Notes: generated from the letters alone by a model not told the origin. A stretch of 64,000 nt of DNA from Myxocyprinus asiaticus (GCF_019703515.2 NC_059347.1:25257001-25321000), one strand, 5' to 3'. Shown: positions 44,986 through 56,600, numbered from the stretch's first letter. Translations and numbers: made by a program.

Positions 44986-45349
44986 AAGCAGTTGCCACTT
45001 GTGGAGTCAGACTCATGCTAGGGTCTGCTTGGGGGATAGGAAACTGAGAGCTATAAGATATGTAGAGAATGAGTAGAGTGAAAATAGGCGGAGTTCGAAA
45101 CACTAAAGAAACAGTGGCGGTTACTGCTGCATGGAAATGAGCTCTCATGGGAGCTGCTGTTGTGCTGAAGGACTCCGCAATGCCCGTACCTGGGAGGCCA
45201 CCCCCCACCCCCTCCAGAGGAAGGGGGGTAAACCTCCTACGCCCAGACTCGACCTTATGCCACCTCCAGATGCAAGTCATTTGATGGAAGGGGCCTGCGC
45301 AGCGAATGGGCAAAACCCACGGGAGTGGGGCTCGGCTGCTACTCGAGCA
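44986..45349. other. GC-rich lead-in to the minisatellite
   Basis: More GC-rich than its surroundings, including CCACCCCCCACCCCCTCC near 45198-45215. The open frames here extend from the repeat array and show no domain. Confidence 0.4.
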
Positions 45350-46345
45350 GGTGACGGTCAAACGGGAGCCCTCACTAAATTTGAACTGGGGAGTCCTCAC
45401 AGCAGTACGAATGGGAGAGTCCACGATACAAATAAACGTGAGTTAGCTCACATGGCATTCACACGGGAGAACCCTCACTGTGATTCTAGTGGGAGAGCCC
45501 TTGAATGCATGAAAGTGGGAGGGCCTTCACAGCATTCGAACAGGAGGTCCCTCCATATGTGCAGATGAGGCTGTTTGGAATGAGATGATTTACTCTGCTG
45601 CATATACTGCACCCTACTGACGCAAGGTTCACATGGCGATTTGAACGGGTAAGCCCAGCCTGCATTCGAATGGGAGTCCTCCCGTGTTCGAACGGGAGAG
45701 TCCTCACTGCGATTCGAACAGGAGAGCCCACAGCCTGAACATGGTGACTCTCACTGCATTCGAACGGGAGAGTCCGTGCTACGTTTGAACGGGAGAGCCA
45801 TACTGTGTTTGAACAGAAGAGCCGTACTGCGTTTGAATGGGAAAGCCGTACTGCGATTTGAACGGGAGAGCCCACGGCCTGCACGTGGTGACTCTTGCTG
45901 CATTCGAACGGGAGAGTCCTTACTGTGATTTGAACAAGAGAGCCCGTGCTGTGTTTGAATGAGAAAGCCATACTGCATTTGAATGGATAAGCCTGAGCTG
46001 CGTTTGAATGGGAGAGCCGTACTGCGTTTGAATGGGAGAGCCGTACAGCATTTGAACGGGAGAGCCGTACAGCATTTGAACGGGAGAGCCGTACAGCATT
46101 TGAACGGGAGAGCCGTACTGCGTTTTAATGGGAGAGACGTACTGCGATTCAAACGGGAGAGCCCACGGCCTGCACATGGTGAATCTCGCTGCATTCGAAT
46201 GGGAGAGCTCTTACTGCTATTGGAATGGGAGAGCCTGTGCTGTTTTTGATCAGGAAAGCCATACTGCGATTCGAACGGGAGAGCCTCGGCCTAACATGGT
46301 GACTCTCGCTGCATTCGAACGGGAGAGCCCGTGCTGCATTCAAAT
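45350..46345. repeat. 24-bp minisatellite, GAACGGGAGAGCC family
   Basis: A core unit GCATTTGAACGGGAGAGCCGTACA repeats every 24 bp, with three near-identical copies at about 46049-46120 and over 25 degenerate ones across 1 kb. Every few units a longer spacer with CACGGCCTGCACGTGGTGACTC intervenes, giving a higher-order pattern. The unit has no stop in several frames, so long open frames appear on both strands (for example 45983-46249 plus, 46194-45751 minus); these are repeat artefacts. Confidence 0.85.
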
Positions 46346-49001
46346 TAAGTGATTAAAGTTGCTTTAAAATGAGAGCCCCAGCCCCTCCCCCCCCCCCACG
46401 ATATGAATGGGCTGAATCCTCGAGCGTGGGACCGCACAGAATTTGACAGTAGAGCACTTGATTCTTGTGAAAGTGATATATGCTGGTTTGTTTGGTATGA
46501 GTGGCATAATATGGGACAGTTAAGCAGAAAAACACGTCACGGTTACAGTGCCATGGATGCTTAGATGCATGGCCTGAAGGATATGCCGTGGTTGCCACAC
46601 ATGAACGCAGTGTTTGCGCTGCCTCGGAGATGTATTGAGCCAATAGCAGGGGCGCCATGGTTTTAGTGTCTTGAGCTTGAGCGCACTGCCTGAGGAGAGG
46701 ATTTGCAGTGAGGTGGCATGTATGAGTTAGAGGAGAAAGGGACTTTGTAGTTGCAAAGTCGGGGATTATTACGGCTGCGGTGAGGCATAGACGAAAGGGG
46801 CTTTGGCGTAAGCATGGTAAAATGCTGAGGCTGCAGTGGATTGGTATTAGAGCCATTAGTGAATGTGGCCGAAGGAAGCTGAAGTGTGGTCTTTTTTTTT
46901 TTTGCACAATTAGTTGTTGCAAGACACCTGCGAACAAGCTTGTTTAAACGCTTGTTAAGGAAGACATAATTAAATGTAGCATCTGCAGACAGCTGAAACT
47001 TAATTATTAACTAGACTGAATATCTGGAACAATTGTGAAGCGATGTCAGGATACATGCTTGCATGTGCATACGTACAATGCCATTTAAAGTGGCTATTTG
47101 TCATTGAATTAGAAGGCACCTGAAGTACCAAGATGAATACCATGGTCTGATATTTATTTAGCTTAACCGTATGGTTTGGAGCTTTGTAGATTGTTCTCCA
47201 TTGTTATGTGAGTAATTAAATTAACTCTGTAGGATATTATTGGCACGGGGAGACTCATCTCATCTGATGGATTGATTTCACCTGCGTGAAACGTTTGTCC
47301 TGGGCGGGAGGAGAGAAAGTCATGTTATAGTCTAGAGATGAATATAAGTTTGTAGAAGCGCTTCCTTCATGGTTATTGGAGCTGCATGGCAAGGTGAGCT
47401 CAAACCCACCACTTCTTAGCCTTCCAAATATCTCACAGTTGATGGAAAGTCTTCAAAGGGAATAGGGCATGGGAACGATCACTTCTGAATGGAACACACC
47501 CTAAACGAGCTGCACGGCGAGGTAATCAGGGTGACAGGAATCAGGCTGACAGGAATCACCTGTGCGGGAGAACCAAATCGAAACACTGGAGTGCGTCGGA
47601 ATAATTAAATTGTTAATCTTTTGATTCCTTCAATTTAAATTAAAACTGTAAGAGAGCTCAAGAGGCATGAAGCCGGAGCAGCGCCCATTCGCGGAGGCAG
47701 ACTCACGCTGTATAGGGACTGCTCCAGGCGGAAAAATAGGATGAAAGGACCAGCCATAGGGGGCTGTACGACAGGTATACAGCGAAACAGTAGCCTGTGC
47801 GGAGGCAGCCTCGATGCCAGGTCTGCTTCAGTGAGGAAAGATGAGAATAAAAGAAAAACAATGGTTAAAAGGGCAGCCGGCGTTGCCATGAAATATGAAT
47901 AGTGGCTGCTGTGGCAGCTTGGTGAATAACATAACGATTGCAATGGAAGAGCTTATCTGATGAGGGCAAATGCTTTGCACAGATTAGTGTCATCCAAAAC
48001 TGTTGCTTGGATCTGTCGTGGGTAAGTGGGCGGGGCCAAATGCTGGAGGAATCGTTGCAGCAGGGATGTAAGCAGCTGTTTATAAACGCTTACTCTGGTG
48101 ATGTGATTGTTCTGATTAAATGAACATGCTCCTCCTAAACTTCATTATGAAACTCCATTTCAGTGCCATGTCCACTTTATTACTGGATTTGAAAAAAACA
48201 AACGATATGTTGAATGACATCAAAAAGTAACAAGAACAAATAATCTTTTCCACAACAACATATTTTAATCAAAGTGTTCCTCTTCATAAGGTTGTAATGA
48301 TTGCCATTTTCTCAAAAGTCCTCTCTTATTCACTTACTTTTGACAAGCTTTGTCCATTGTGTGCAGAAGTTTTGTTTTTACAATGAAAGTTCTCTTTCAT
48401 TAACTTTGTTTAATATCTAAGAACATTAGCATTTTAATAGTCCTACTTCTTTTCTCTGCGCATACAAAGAAACGACAGGGAAACTCATTGTCTCTTTAAT
48501 CTCTAACGATATTCAAGTAGAGAATTTGTATCAGTCTCAATTGTAGAGATTCAGGTGCTGACAAGGAGACTGTTTAATGTCAAAGGAAACCAATAATTCT
48601 TTCTCAAAATCTTTGCATTACTAACAACCAAAACAGTAAACAATAATAATTAAAAAAAAAAAAAAAAAAATGGCTAGGGATGGACCAATATTTCCTAAAA
48701 TAAATGAAAACAAGTTAGAGCAAAACTAAAATCAAATAGTATGCCAAGTGAATTTAAGCATCACATCACAATGTACAGTGCAGAAAAAAAAAATGATTCA
48801 AAAGACTTTCTTTTGAAATTTGTTATAAAAATGTTATACCATTTGAATGGAAAAATATTTGTGACCTCTAATGTTGGTTAGATAGACCTTGAAAAACTCT
48901 GATTAGAAAGTCACTTAATCGGATACTTAATTACTTTCATTGAAGTAACCTAATGTCTTTAGTTGATGTGTGCGTGGTCTGAGTTAGGTGAACATGGATT
49001 G
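46346..49001. other. Non-coding, partly shared with the 50.7-kb palindrome
   Basis: A stretch at 46490-46585 (GGTATGAGTGGCATAATATGGGAC, TTAAGCAGAAAAACAC, CGGTTAC, GGATGCTTAGATGCATGGCC) matches one arm plus loop of the palindrome at 50690-51326. A C run lies at 46387-46397. No gene was recognised in the remainder; the 194-codon minus frame at 46937-46353 lacks any motif. Confidence 0.5.
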
Positions 49002-49074
49002 TTAACCCTCCTATGGAATTGAACAATGTCACCTCCCCTTGGTATTCATGGCCATTTTTGACTGGAAGGGTTAG

Positions 49075-49449
49075 ATGTGTGTGTTGATGGGAGAGGAAGA
49101 GCGGTAAGGATCGACACCTGTGGGAAATTATCTCTAACAGCTGTTCTGTGTTGCAGTGAGAGCTGGAGAGGGATAAAAGGGCAATCCAGACTGCTGGAGG
49201 AGAGAGAGAGACGCACGCAGCCGAGTTTGTGTGTGTGTGTGTGGTTGCTGAAAAGCAAACCCTATTGTGTGTTTTACTGATAAGTATTAAAAAATAAAGA
49301 CTCATGTGGATTGTTTATCCAGCTCCCACTCTCACTGCAACACAGAACAGCTGTTAGAGATATTTTACCACAGGTGTCAATCCTTACAGCTCTTCCTCTC
49401 CAGGCCTTGCTCTCTACAGATGTTGCTTGGCCACGCCCCCATCACCACA
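49075..49449. repeat. Inverted pair of Gmr1-like LTR fragments
   Basis: 49091-49166 and the inverse of 49321-49400 match over about 76 bp (GAGAGGAAGAGC, ACACCTGTGG, ACAGCTGTTCTGTGTTGCAG). The minus-strand piece starts TGTGGTGATGGGGGCGTGG at 49449, like the LTR at 6882. The two LTR pieces meet head to head near 49318. Confidence 0.65.
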
Positions 49450-49985
49450 ATACGTAACCCTTTTTTTATGATGATTATAATAAAAAATTCTTGTCTGAAG
49501 AACAATAAAATTATTGTGCATATTTAAGATTTTATATTATTTTGATCTTATTTACATGTATATTTCTAAATTGTATCATTAATTTGCATAAATAAAAAAA
49601 TAATAATAATAATAAAAAAAAAAGATCCTACACTTATATAAGATGAAACATGAAAAAAAATATGAGAATGTGACAAAAATTGGAGGAAGATTGCTGCCAT
49701 CTGGTGAACTAAATATAAATAACATGACTTGAAAACCATGTCATGACAGATGGCTATAGCCACCTACTGTGTAGTCTGATGGCTTGTTGTAATCTAATTT
49801 TATATTTTATCACAAGACATGCATTTGGATATATATTTAGACATTATCAAACTATTAGTTGTCAAAGTTTAGCATTTTAAATTTGATTTGATGTGTCAGT
49901 TTTTGCAGTTAATGCCATTATGATTGCAATCAAACCTGTCCATGATGTTACAAAGAGAAGACACAGAATCTAAGCATTTTTCTAC

Positions 49986-49986
<1 letters not shown>

Positions 49987-50037
<51 letters not shown>
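49987..50037. repeat. (AT)n microsatellite
   Basis: About 25 AT units followed by a T run to 50052. Confidence 0.95.
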
Positions 50038-50045
<8 letters not shown>

Positions 50046-50489
50046 TTTTTAAAGAACTATTTAATAACTCAAAGTAAATGCATAATAATGTAAAGAAAAT
50101 TAACATCAAGAAACAGAAATGAACTGCGAAATTCTGAAAATTTCATGGACTCATGAAATGTATGTGAGCATTGCAACATTTTTGCAAAATTGAAATTATG
50201 TGCTTCATTACACATTTGGCTGCAGTTTTAAATTGAAATGTGCAGCGGGGAGTGCCAAAACTGAGCGAAACGAGGTTGTAATCAGACAGGGTTTTTTAAG
50301 GTGAATTTTAGATGGAGGTTTTCATAAATAAACATACCTCCCTAACCTGCCCAATAGTGTCCAAAAAGATAAATGAGAGTTTAACAAAACAGACATCCTT
50401 AACCAACACCTAATCCTAACTGATAGTGTTTTAAAATGCAAATTCGTCATTTTGTGTTGCTTCTATGCCACTTTCAATTTCGTGTGCCT

Positions 50490-50560
50490 TAACCTGGACT
50501 CAAACCGCAGCCATTAAGTCCAGAGTCCAACGCTCTATTAGGTGAGCTATCAAGTACACT
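50490..50560 (-). other. tRNA-like sequence, SINE head
   Basis: On the minus strand GATAGCTCACCTAATAGAGCG resembles a tRNA D-arm with A box and GGTTTGAGTCCAGG resembles the T-arm B box, spaced as in a tRNA. The acceptor stem does not close, so this is more likely a tRNA-derived SINE head than a tRNA gene. Confidence 0.5.
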
Positions 50561-50689
50561 AATTACATAGGAATAAGTGTGTATATGTAGGTGGATCTGT
50601 AATACAGGTGTTAAAATGTTATGTTTGTCAAATAATGCATTAAAGTAAAAGTGTTTTGATAACATAACATAGCGGGGGATAAGTAATAG

Positions 50690-51326
50690 AGTGAAAAATA
50701 CATTTTTATAAGACCAAAATCAGCAATTGTACTCGTGATTGTGTGACAATGATTAAACCGCACAGTTGTTGTAGTGCCTCTAGTGTTCATTTCACCAGAA
50801 AACTGTAGCGATTTGGCAATTTAGGGAAGACCTGAAACAGCCCGATTGTTGTCAGTCACTAAGTTGGGTAATAGTTCATTTGGTATGATGAGTGGCATCA
50901 TATGGGACGATTAAGCAGAAAAACACATCACGGTTACGGTGTCTTTCAGGCCATGCGTCTAAGCATCCTTGGCACCGTAACCGTGATGTGTTTTTCTGCT
51001 TAATCGTCCCATATTATGCCACTCATATCAAACGAACCATTACCCAACTTAATGACTGACAACAATCGGGCTGTTTCAGGTCTTCCCTAAATTGCCAAAT
51101 GTTTACTCTGATTCTTCTGTTTTATTCAACATGGTCTCATAGAATGAATGTTACTCTATATACATTTTTTGCAAACTAACTTGTACATGCCGTTCTCTAC
51201 ATTTCACTGCAGTTTCCTGGTGAAATGAACACTAGAGGCACTACAACAACTGTGTGGTTTAATCATTGTCACACAAATCACGAGTACAATTACTGGATTT
51301 GGTCTTATAAAAACGTATTTTTCACT
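50690..51326. repeat. Large palindrome (foldback element)
   Basis: The left arm 50690-50941 (252 bp) and right arm 50973-51326 are inverted repeats with few mismatches around a 31-base loop. The right arm has an extra segment of about 112 bp (51101-51212) replacing about 8 bp. Part of one arm and the loop also occur at 46490-46585. No coding capacity. Confidence 0.85.
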
Positions 51327-51458
51327 AATATATTATTTTTTTTTTTTTTTTTTTGCAAACGTGTGTGAGTGTGTCATCATCTGGAAAACAACAGATTATT
51401 TGGAATGCCAACAATGACCAAAAGATGGCTGTAGAGCTCCACTTATTGATGCCCTGGT

Positions 51459-51461
<3 letters not shown>

Positions 51462-51502
<41 letters not shown>
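51462..51502. repeat. (TC)n(TG)n compound microsatellite
   Basis: About 8 TC units pass into about 12 TG units. Confidence 0.95.
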
Positions 51503-51503
<1 letters not shown>

Positions 51504-52005
51504 TCTGCATTGTATGTAATCTTCTCACCTCTTCATTTCTGGGTGTGTGTATTTAGCATTGTGGCTGATTTATTGTTGTTTTTTACGAATGTATATATAT
51601 AAAAAAAAGCTCTGTGAAGAGTGTTATGTGTGAGTGGGTGTGTATGTTTTGCACTGAGAATGTTTTAGAGTCTCATCCTGTAATTTCTGTCTGTTTTCTT
51701 TTCTGCATTGTGGCTGATTTATTGATTGTATTTGACAGATTAAAAAAAAAAAAAAAAAAGAATTCCCATTCATTTTCAGTTATTGGTCATTTTTGACCGT
51801 GAATACCAAAGGTGTTGCTTTTTTTTTACGACCACTTAGACTTGTCGAATCAAGCCCATTTTATTTATTTATTTATTTATGTGTTCAGATGCTAAATGGA
51901 GGAAAAGTCACCAAGTCTTTTACTGCTCAGATAAAGGAAACCATTTTTATTAAACAAGGAAAATTTATTTAGGTAAAAAATGACTGAATACCATAGGAGG
52001 GTTAA

Positions 52006-53870
52006 GTAAATAATAACTATTATAATGCACAACTGTAAATATTTGTAGCCCTGAGAGACACAGTAATAAGTTCAATTTAATAACATTTTGCATGTGCAAA
52101 AAACTTAAAGGCATGATGTAAAAAAAAAAAAAAAGAAAAAGAGAAACAAATAGCCCTTTGACTAACACCAAAGATGGATAAATGAAGAAGCATTCTGAGA
52201 GCTGAAATATGTTTAGTGTGCATTTCAAAGTACTATTTGTAAAGGCTTTGTATTTATTTTATTTTTTTTCAAGTAATAAACATAACTTATTTTATGCATG
52301 CACACAGCTCTGCCATCCTTAAAAGATAATATACTTTTGACGTGCTCTCAAAGTGACAGTGCTATTAAAGAGAAAGCACTCTTCAAGAAATATTGCTTTT
52401 AAAGGATAATATCTCAGCCTTATAGAGTACTGTCGCTCAGGGATGTAGCAATCATTTCAAAAGTGAGGGGAACAGAATTTTCAGCACAAGACTAACATAA
52501 GTAGATAAGATATATATTTTAAATAAAGTCCAGAATTAACTTTATGGTGCTTTCATAACCAATATTGGGGTACAACAAAATGCAGCACATGGAATTTATT
52601 AATTGTATTTACCAGAAGGCTTTAGATTTCATATAGCCTATACTGTTAAAAGAGGCAATGTGTAATTTTTACATTGAGGATCTATTTCTACCTGATTGAA
52701 CCTAAAAATAATAATAATTAAAAAAAAAAATAAATAAATAAATAAATAAATAAAAAATAAAAAAACTTCTGTTGATGTAACTTAAATTATATTTTTGAAT
52801 AAAATACGAATACCAAATGAAACATGTTTTTACCTAACAAAAGATTTTATAATCCATCTCATCCTGGTGGCTGCTGCAGTTTTGATGTGAGTGACAGGGT
52901 GACTTTGGAAATTATGCTACATGATGACCTCATATATGCAGTTGAGCAGCTATGTCGTCTCTTAAGAGACCAGTGAATTTTAATGTGTGCATTTTCTGCA
53001 CACATATACACATTCGCTGTATGAAACACAAAACATAAACACATTTGCCTGGTAAAAAAAAAGGCCAGCATATTGTTCTGCCATGGGTATGGAAAAGTTT
53101 GATCTTGGCTAATTCATATCCAATATTAACCGAAACCACTAAATTAAAAAATATAGGCTGATAACCGATATGGTCACAATATATCCTGCACACGCTCCAG
53201 GCATGTTGAGCCTAGTTGTGGGAAGGAGAGGTAAGATTCTGGCTTGTGTTCCAATCGCTGTCCCCTCTGTCCCCTCTCTGTCTGTGTTATTAAAAAGTTG
53301 AAAACCCCAATAATACATTTCAAAAGAAAAATACTTCATGCCTTTATTCTCACTGGCCTTTATAGTCTTGATTTCTTCAGATTTTGGCATACACCATGAA
53401 TACACTCTAATGCAGCAGCTTGGTGACTGATTGACCATTACATAGTGCAATAAGCAGAAGCCATGAACTCTCCCACTATTTAATCAAGGCTCACCCTGCA
53501 GTTCTCCAAATAGAAGCATTTGTTCCTGGATGATATCTAAATTTGCCTGTGATTAAGATTTCTTGTTTAGCCTTGAATTGTGTCATGAGAAAATAGCGCT
53601 TGTGAATGACCATGCCAAACAAATGGAAAGTGCTGCTGGAATTTTCAAGTCTTTCATTATGTAAGTAAAAAAAAAAAAAAACAACAACAAAAAACAACAA
53701 ATATTTCTTCACTTGCTCTTCCCCAAATATCAGAAAATATGCCTGTTCTTTGTTAAACTTGGCATATTTTTTTTTACATTTCACCATAGCTTTAAATTAA
53801 AGCAAACCGTAAGTTATGGGGAAAAAAAGCACCAATTTTGTTAGCTTGCAACTTGAAACACTTTTACTTG
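52006..53870. other. Intergenic, no recognised feature
   Basis: AT-rich with A runs (52121-52134) and an AAAT repeat (52728-52760). The minus-strand frames at 53071-53450 have no recognisable motif. Confidence 0.5.
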
Positions 53871-53882
53871 TGCACACCTAGC

Positions 53883-54229
53883 AGGCCACTGACCTTTCAG
53901 AGAAGATGAGCAACCTTAGCAGAGAAGGAATGACTGATGACAGAAAAATTGGCACAGCTGGACTTGCAATTGCCTTTCTGTACCCAAAAGCATCAATTGA
54001 TGCGACAGCAAAACTGGCTATCGAACGTTTACTTTCCCTTAAAGCCAGTGACTCACAGTCTGTTGTCTTCTCCATTCCCAAAATTTCTGCAATAACCAGC
54101 ATCATTAACAAGTTTAGTAAAAGTTTATGTGAGTTTCATAAGGAGGTCAAGACAAGACTTGTGTTTTTCCTTCTCCTTCTACTAAGTAATGAATTGAAGA
54201 AAAGTGACACACAATTTTATCTAATTTGA
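53883..54229 (+). CDS. Unidentified open frame, possible exon fragment
   Basis: An open frame with ATG at 53906 (107 codons to 54229) extends upstream in frame to a CACCTAG that could be a splice acceptor at 53882. The first 75 residues look protein-like: MTDDRKIGTAGLAIAF, KASIDATAKLAIERLLS, VVFSIPKISAITSI. The last 30 are hydrophobic and AT-biased, as if beyond an exon end. Its base composition is less AT-rich than the neighbours. I recognise no family. It could be an exon or processed fragment of a host gene, a piece of an unknown element, or chance. Confidence 0.3.
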
Positions 54230-54351
54230 TCAAATCTGACATAGAATGTTTAATGGCGTAAAGAGGACTTAGAAGACCCCATGGAATCAAAACAGAAGTT
54301 TATATTTGCGTTGAAGCCATCTAGGTAAATGCTAGTGTGCTCCTAGTTTAC

Positions 54352-54353
<2 letters not shown>

Positions 54354-54433
<80 letters not shown>

Positions 54434-54440
54434 TTTTCAA
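54354..54440. repeat. A(n)(AT)n T(n) simple repeat
   Basis: An A run, about 22 AT units and a T run in succession, a self-complementary arrangement. Confidence 0.9.
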
Positions 54441-54672
54441 AACTAACACATTATAAATTGTATTTCTTTTGGGAATTTCTCTTCTGGTGCTTCTCTTCTG
54501 TTAAAATGGACCAAAAATATTGATGACTCATTTTGCACTACACAGATTTTTGTCTAATCACATGCTCTAGTCTTTAGAAAGAGAATTTCCCTCCTCTTAA
54601 TTTTGGTCATGGCTGAGATGTAACTAAAGCCTTTTTTCCATTTAAAAAAGGGTCCTTTGACATTTCCCATAA

Positions 54673-54748
54673 AGTATTAAGATTAGCTATTTACAGTATA
54701 TATATATATATATATATATATATACTGTAAATAGCTAATCTTAATACT
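54673..54748. repeat. Perfect 76-bp palindrome
   Basis: AGTATTAAGATTAGCTATTT and its inverse flank a central (AT)n, giving two exact 38-base arms with no spacer. It can form a hairpin or cruciform. Confidence 0.9.
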
Positions 54749-54851
54749 ATTACAAATTATGGTCACACTTTATATTAGGTGGCCTTAACTACTATGTACT
54801 AACATTAAATACATACAAGACTATGTATTTACTGTGTAACTACATGTTGTT

Positions 54852-56600
54852 CTGGTGTTAGACATTATAGCGCTCAGGTGTGTGCACCCTTACCGCTTTC
54901 TCTCTGTACGAATGCTCGACCATGCCCCGCCGGCACATATCCCCACCGTCCGAACCAGGCCGGGAAGTCATCCGGTCTGCCCACCACTCCCCCCATTTCT
55001 GGAAAGGAAGTCTGCGACAGCAATCTGTGCCCCCGGTCTGTGGACCACCTTGAACCTAAATGGCTGAAGAGCCAGATACCAACGGGTGATCCGCGCATTT
55101 GTATCTTTCATGCGGTGGAGCCATAGAGTGGGGCGTGATTTGAACAAAGAGTGAAGGCCCGCCCCAACAGGTAATACTGGAGAGTGAGGATGGCCCACTT
55201 GATGGCAAGTCTTTTTCAATGGTGCTGTACTTAGTCTCCCTCAGTGAGAGCTTGCAACTAATGTACAGCACCGGGCGTTTCTCCCCCTCCATCACCTGCG
55301 AGAGCACCGACCCCAGCCCCCTATCTGAAGCGTCCATCTGTAAAATGAAAGGGACAGAGAAATCGGGTGAATGTAAAAGCGGTCCGCCACAAAGTGTAGC
55401 TTTCACTTGCGTAAATGCCTGTTGACACTGCTCTGTCCACTGGATCGGGTCTGGAGCTCCATTATTAGTGAGATCAGTCAGCGGGCTGGTGAAGTCCTAA
55501 TAATTAGCCACCAACCGTCTATAATAGCCAGCCAGCCCCAGAAACTGTCTCACCTCCTTTTTGGTCTTGGGTCTCCAGCAGGTCACAATCGCCGCAGTTT
55601 TATTATTTTGGGGACGCACCTGCCCGTGGTCCATGTGGAACCCCAGATACCGTACCTCCACCCAACCAACTGCGCACTTCTTGGGGTTTGCTGTGAGTCC
55701 CGCCCATCGTAGCAACCTCAGAACAGCCCTCAGATGCTGCATGTGCCACTGCCAATCATTACTGTTTATAATGATGTCATCTAGATAGGCAGCAGTGTAA
55801 GAAGAGTGTGGTCTGAGGACTCGGTCCATGAGACGCTGAAACGTAGCCGGGGCCCCAAACAAAACAAACGGAAGCATCATGAATTGGTGTAAGCCAAACG
55901 GTGTGGAGAAGTCAGTTTTTTCGCAGAATATTGGCATTAAGGGGATCTGCCAATAACCCTTTGTCAAATCCATTGTCGGATAAATGCGAGCTGTGCCCAA
56001 CCGATCGAGCAACTTATCAATACGAGGCATTGGGTAGGCGTCAAATTTAGACACCGCATTGACTTTCCTATAATCCACATAGAACCGTATGGACCCATCG
56101 GTCTTAGGACCTAGAACATCCAGGCTCTCCCATCTCAAGCACTGCATCTAATTCTTCCCAAACTATCTCCTTTTTGTGCTCGGGCAGTCGGTAGGGACTG
56201 CTATGTACCACTACCCCAGGCACAGTCTTGATGTGGTGCTGGATGAGGTTTGTATGGCCTGGCAGAGGAGAAAACAAGTCAGCAAATTCATTCTGCAACT
56301 TGGCAACCTCTGTGACTTGATACAGTGAGAGGTGGTCTCCACAAGTGACTGGGGCGACATGATTGGCTTTTATGTTCACCTACGGTCCGAGCTCTGCCAT
56401 CTCCAGAACTACCATTGCCAATTTTACAGGAACTGCCTCCCTCCATAATTTTAGGAGGTTGAGATTGTATATTTACGTGCGTCACCTCTATCTGTTCGTT
56501 TTACCTCATAATCAAGATCTCCCACTCGTCGTGTGATCTCAAAGGGCCCTTGCCCCTTGGCAAGTAATTTAGAAATTGATGTGACATACACAGAACGGGG
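54852..56600 (-). mobile_element. Second Gmr1-like gypsy copy, truncated
   Basis: On the minus strand the order is integrase C-terminus, RT, RNase H, then the start of a 3' LTR (TGTGCCGGCGGGGCATGG from 54937, cut near 54852). It has the same RT family as 6882-9576 and shows the integrase-to-RT join that copy lost. The 5' half is absent. Confidence 0.85.
54980..56560 (-). pseudogene. Integrase C-terminus, RT and RNase H (Gmr1-like)
   Basis: From 56560 downward: SKLLAKGQGPFEITRRVGD and YNLNLLKLWREAVPV (integrase C-terminal beta-barrel and tail), then TEVAKLQNEFADLFSPLPG leading into RT. RT shows SPYRLPEHKKEIV, FYVDYRKVNAVSKFDAYP, DLTKGYWQIPL, FGLHQFMMLPF and an intact YLDDIII box near 55780-55760. 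FLGLAGYYRRLV and RNase H blocks LQMDASDRGLG and AVADFLSRNGG follow. Frame breaks occur near 56110, 55500 and 55250. Integrase feeding straight into RT is the diagnostic feature. Confidence 0.85.

Larger units (their letters stand above)
49002..52005. mobile_element. TTAA-bounded piggyBac-like element (non-autonomous)
   Basis: Both borders read TTAACCCTCCTATGG inward (49002 and, inverted, 52005). TTAA targets with a CCC-starting terminus are typical of piggyBac. GGTATTCA-GGCCATTTTTGAC near the left end has a relative at 51785-51810. No transposase is present. Inside are an inverted LTR pair, an (AT)n tract and a large palindrome, so it may be one old element loaded with insertions or two copies bracketing other DNA. 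Confidence 0.5.

Noticed and set aside
45751..46249. Long open frames on both strands as genes
   Set aside because: They arise from a stop-free 24-bp unit; several frames on both strands are open at once and no domain is visible.
45350..46345. CRISPR-like array of short repeats
   Set aside because: Units are contiguous 24-mers without unique spacers, degenerate, and the setting is a vertebrate genome; it is a minisatellite.
46353..46937. 194-codon minus frame as a gene
   Set aside because: No recognisable domain, overlaps repeat sequence shared with the palindrome, and ends in a homopolymer-rich stretch.
50490..50560. Functional tRNA gene on the minus strand
   Set aside because: A- and B-box-like words are present but no closing acceptor stem or terminator was seen; more likely a SINE head.
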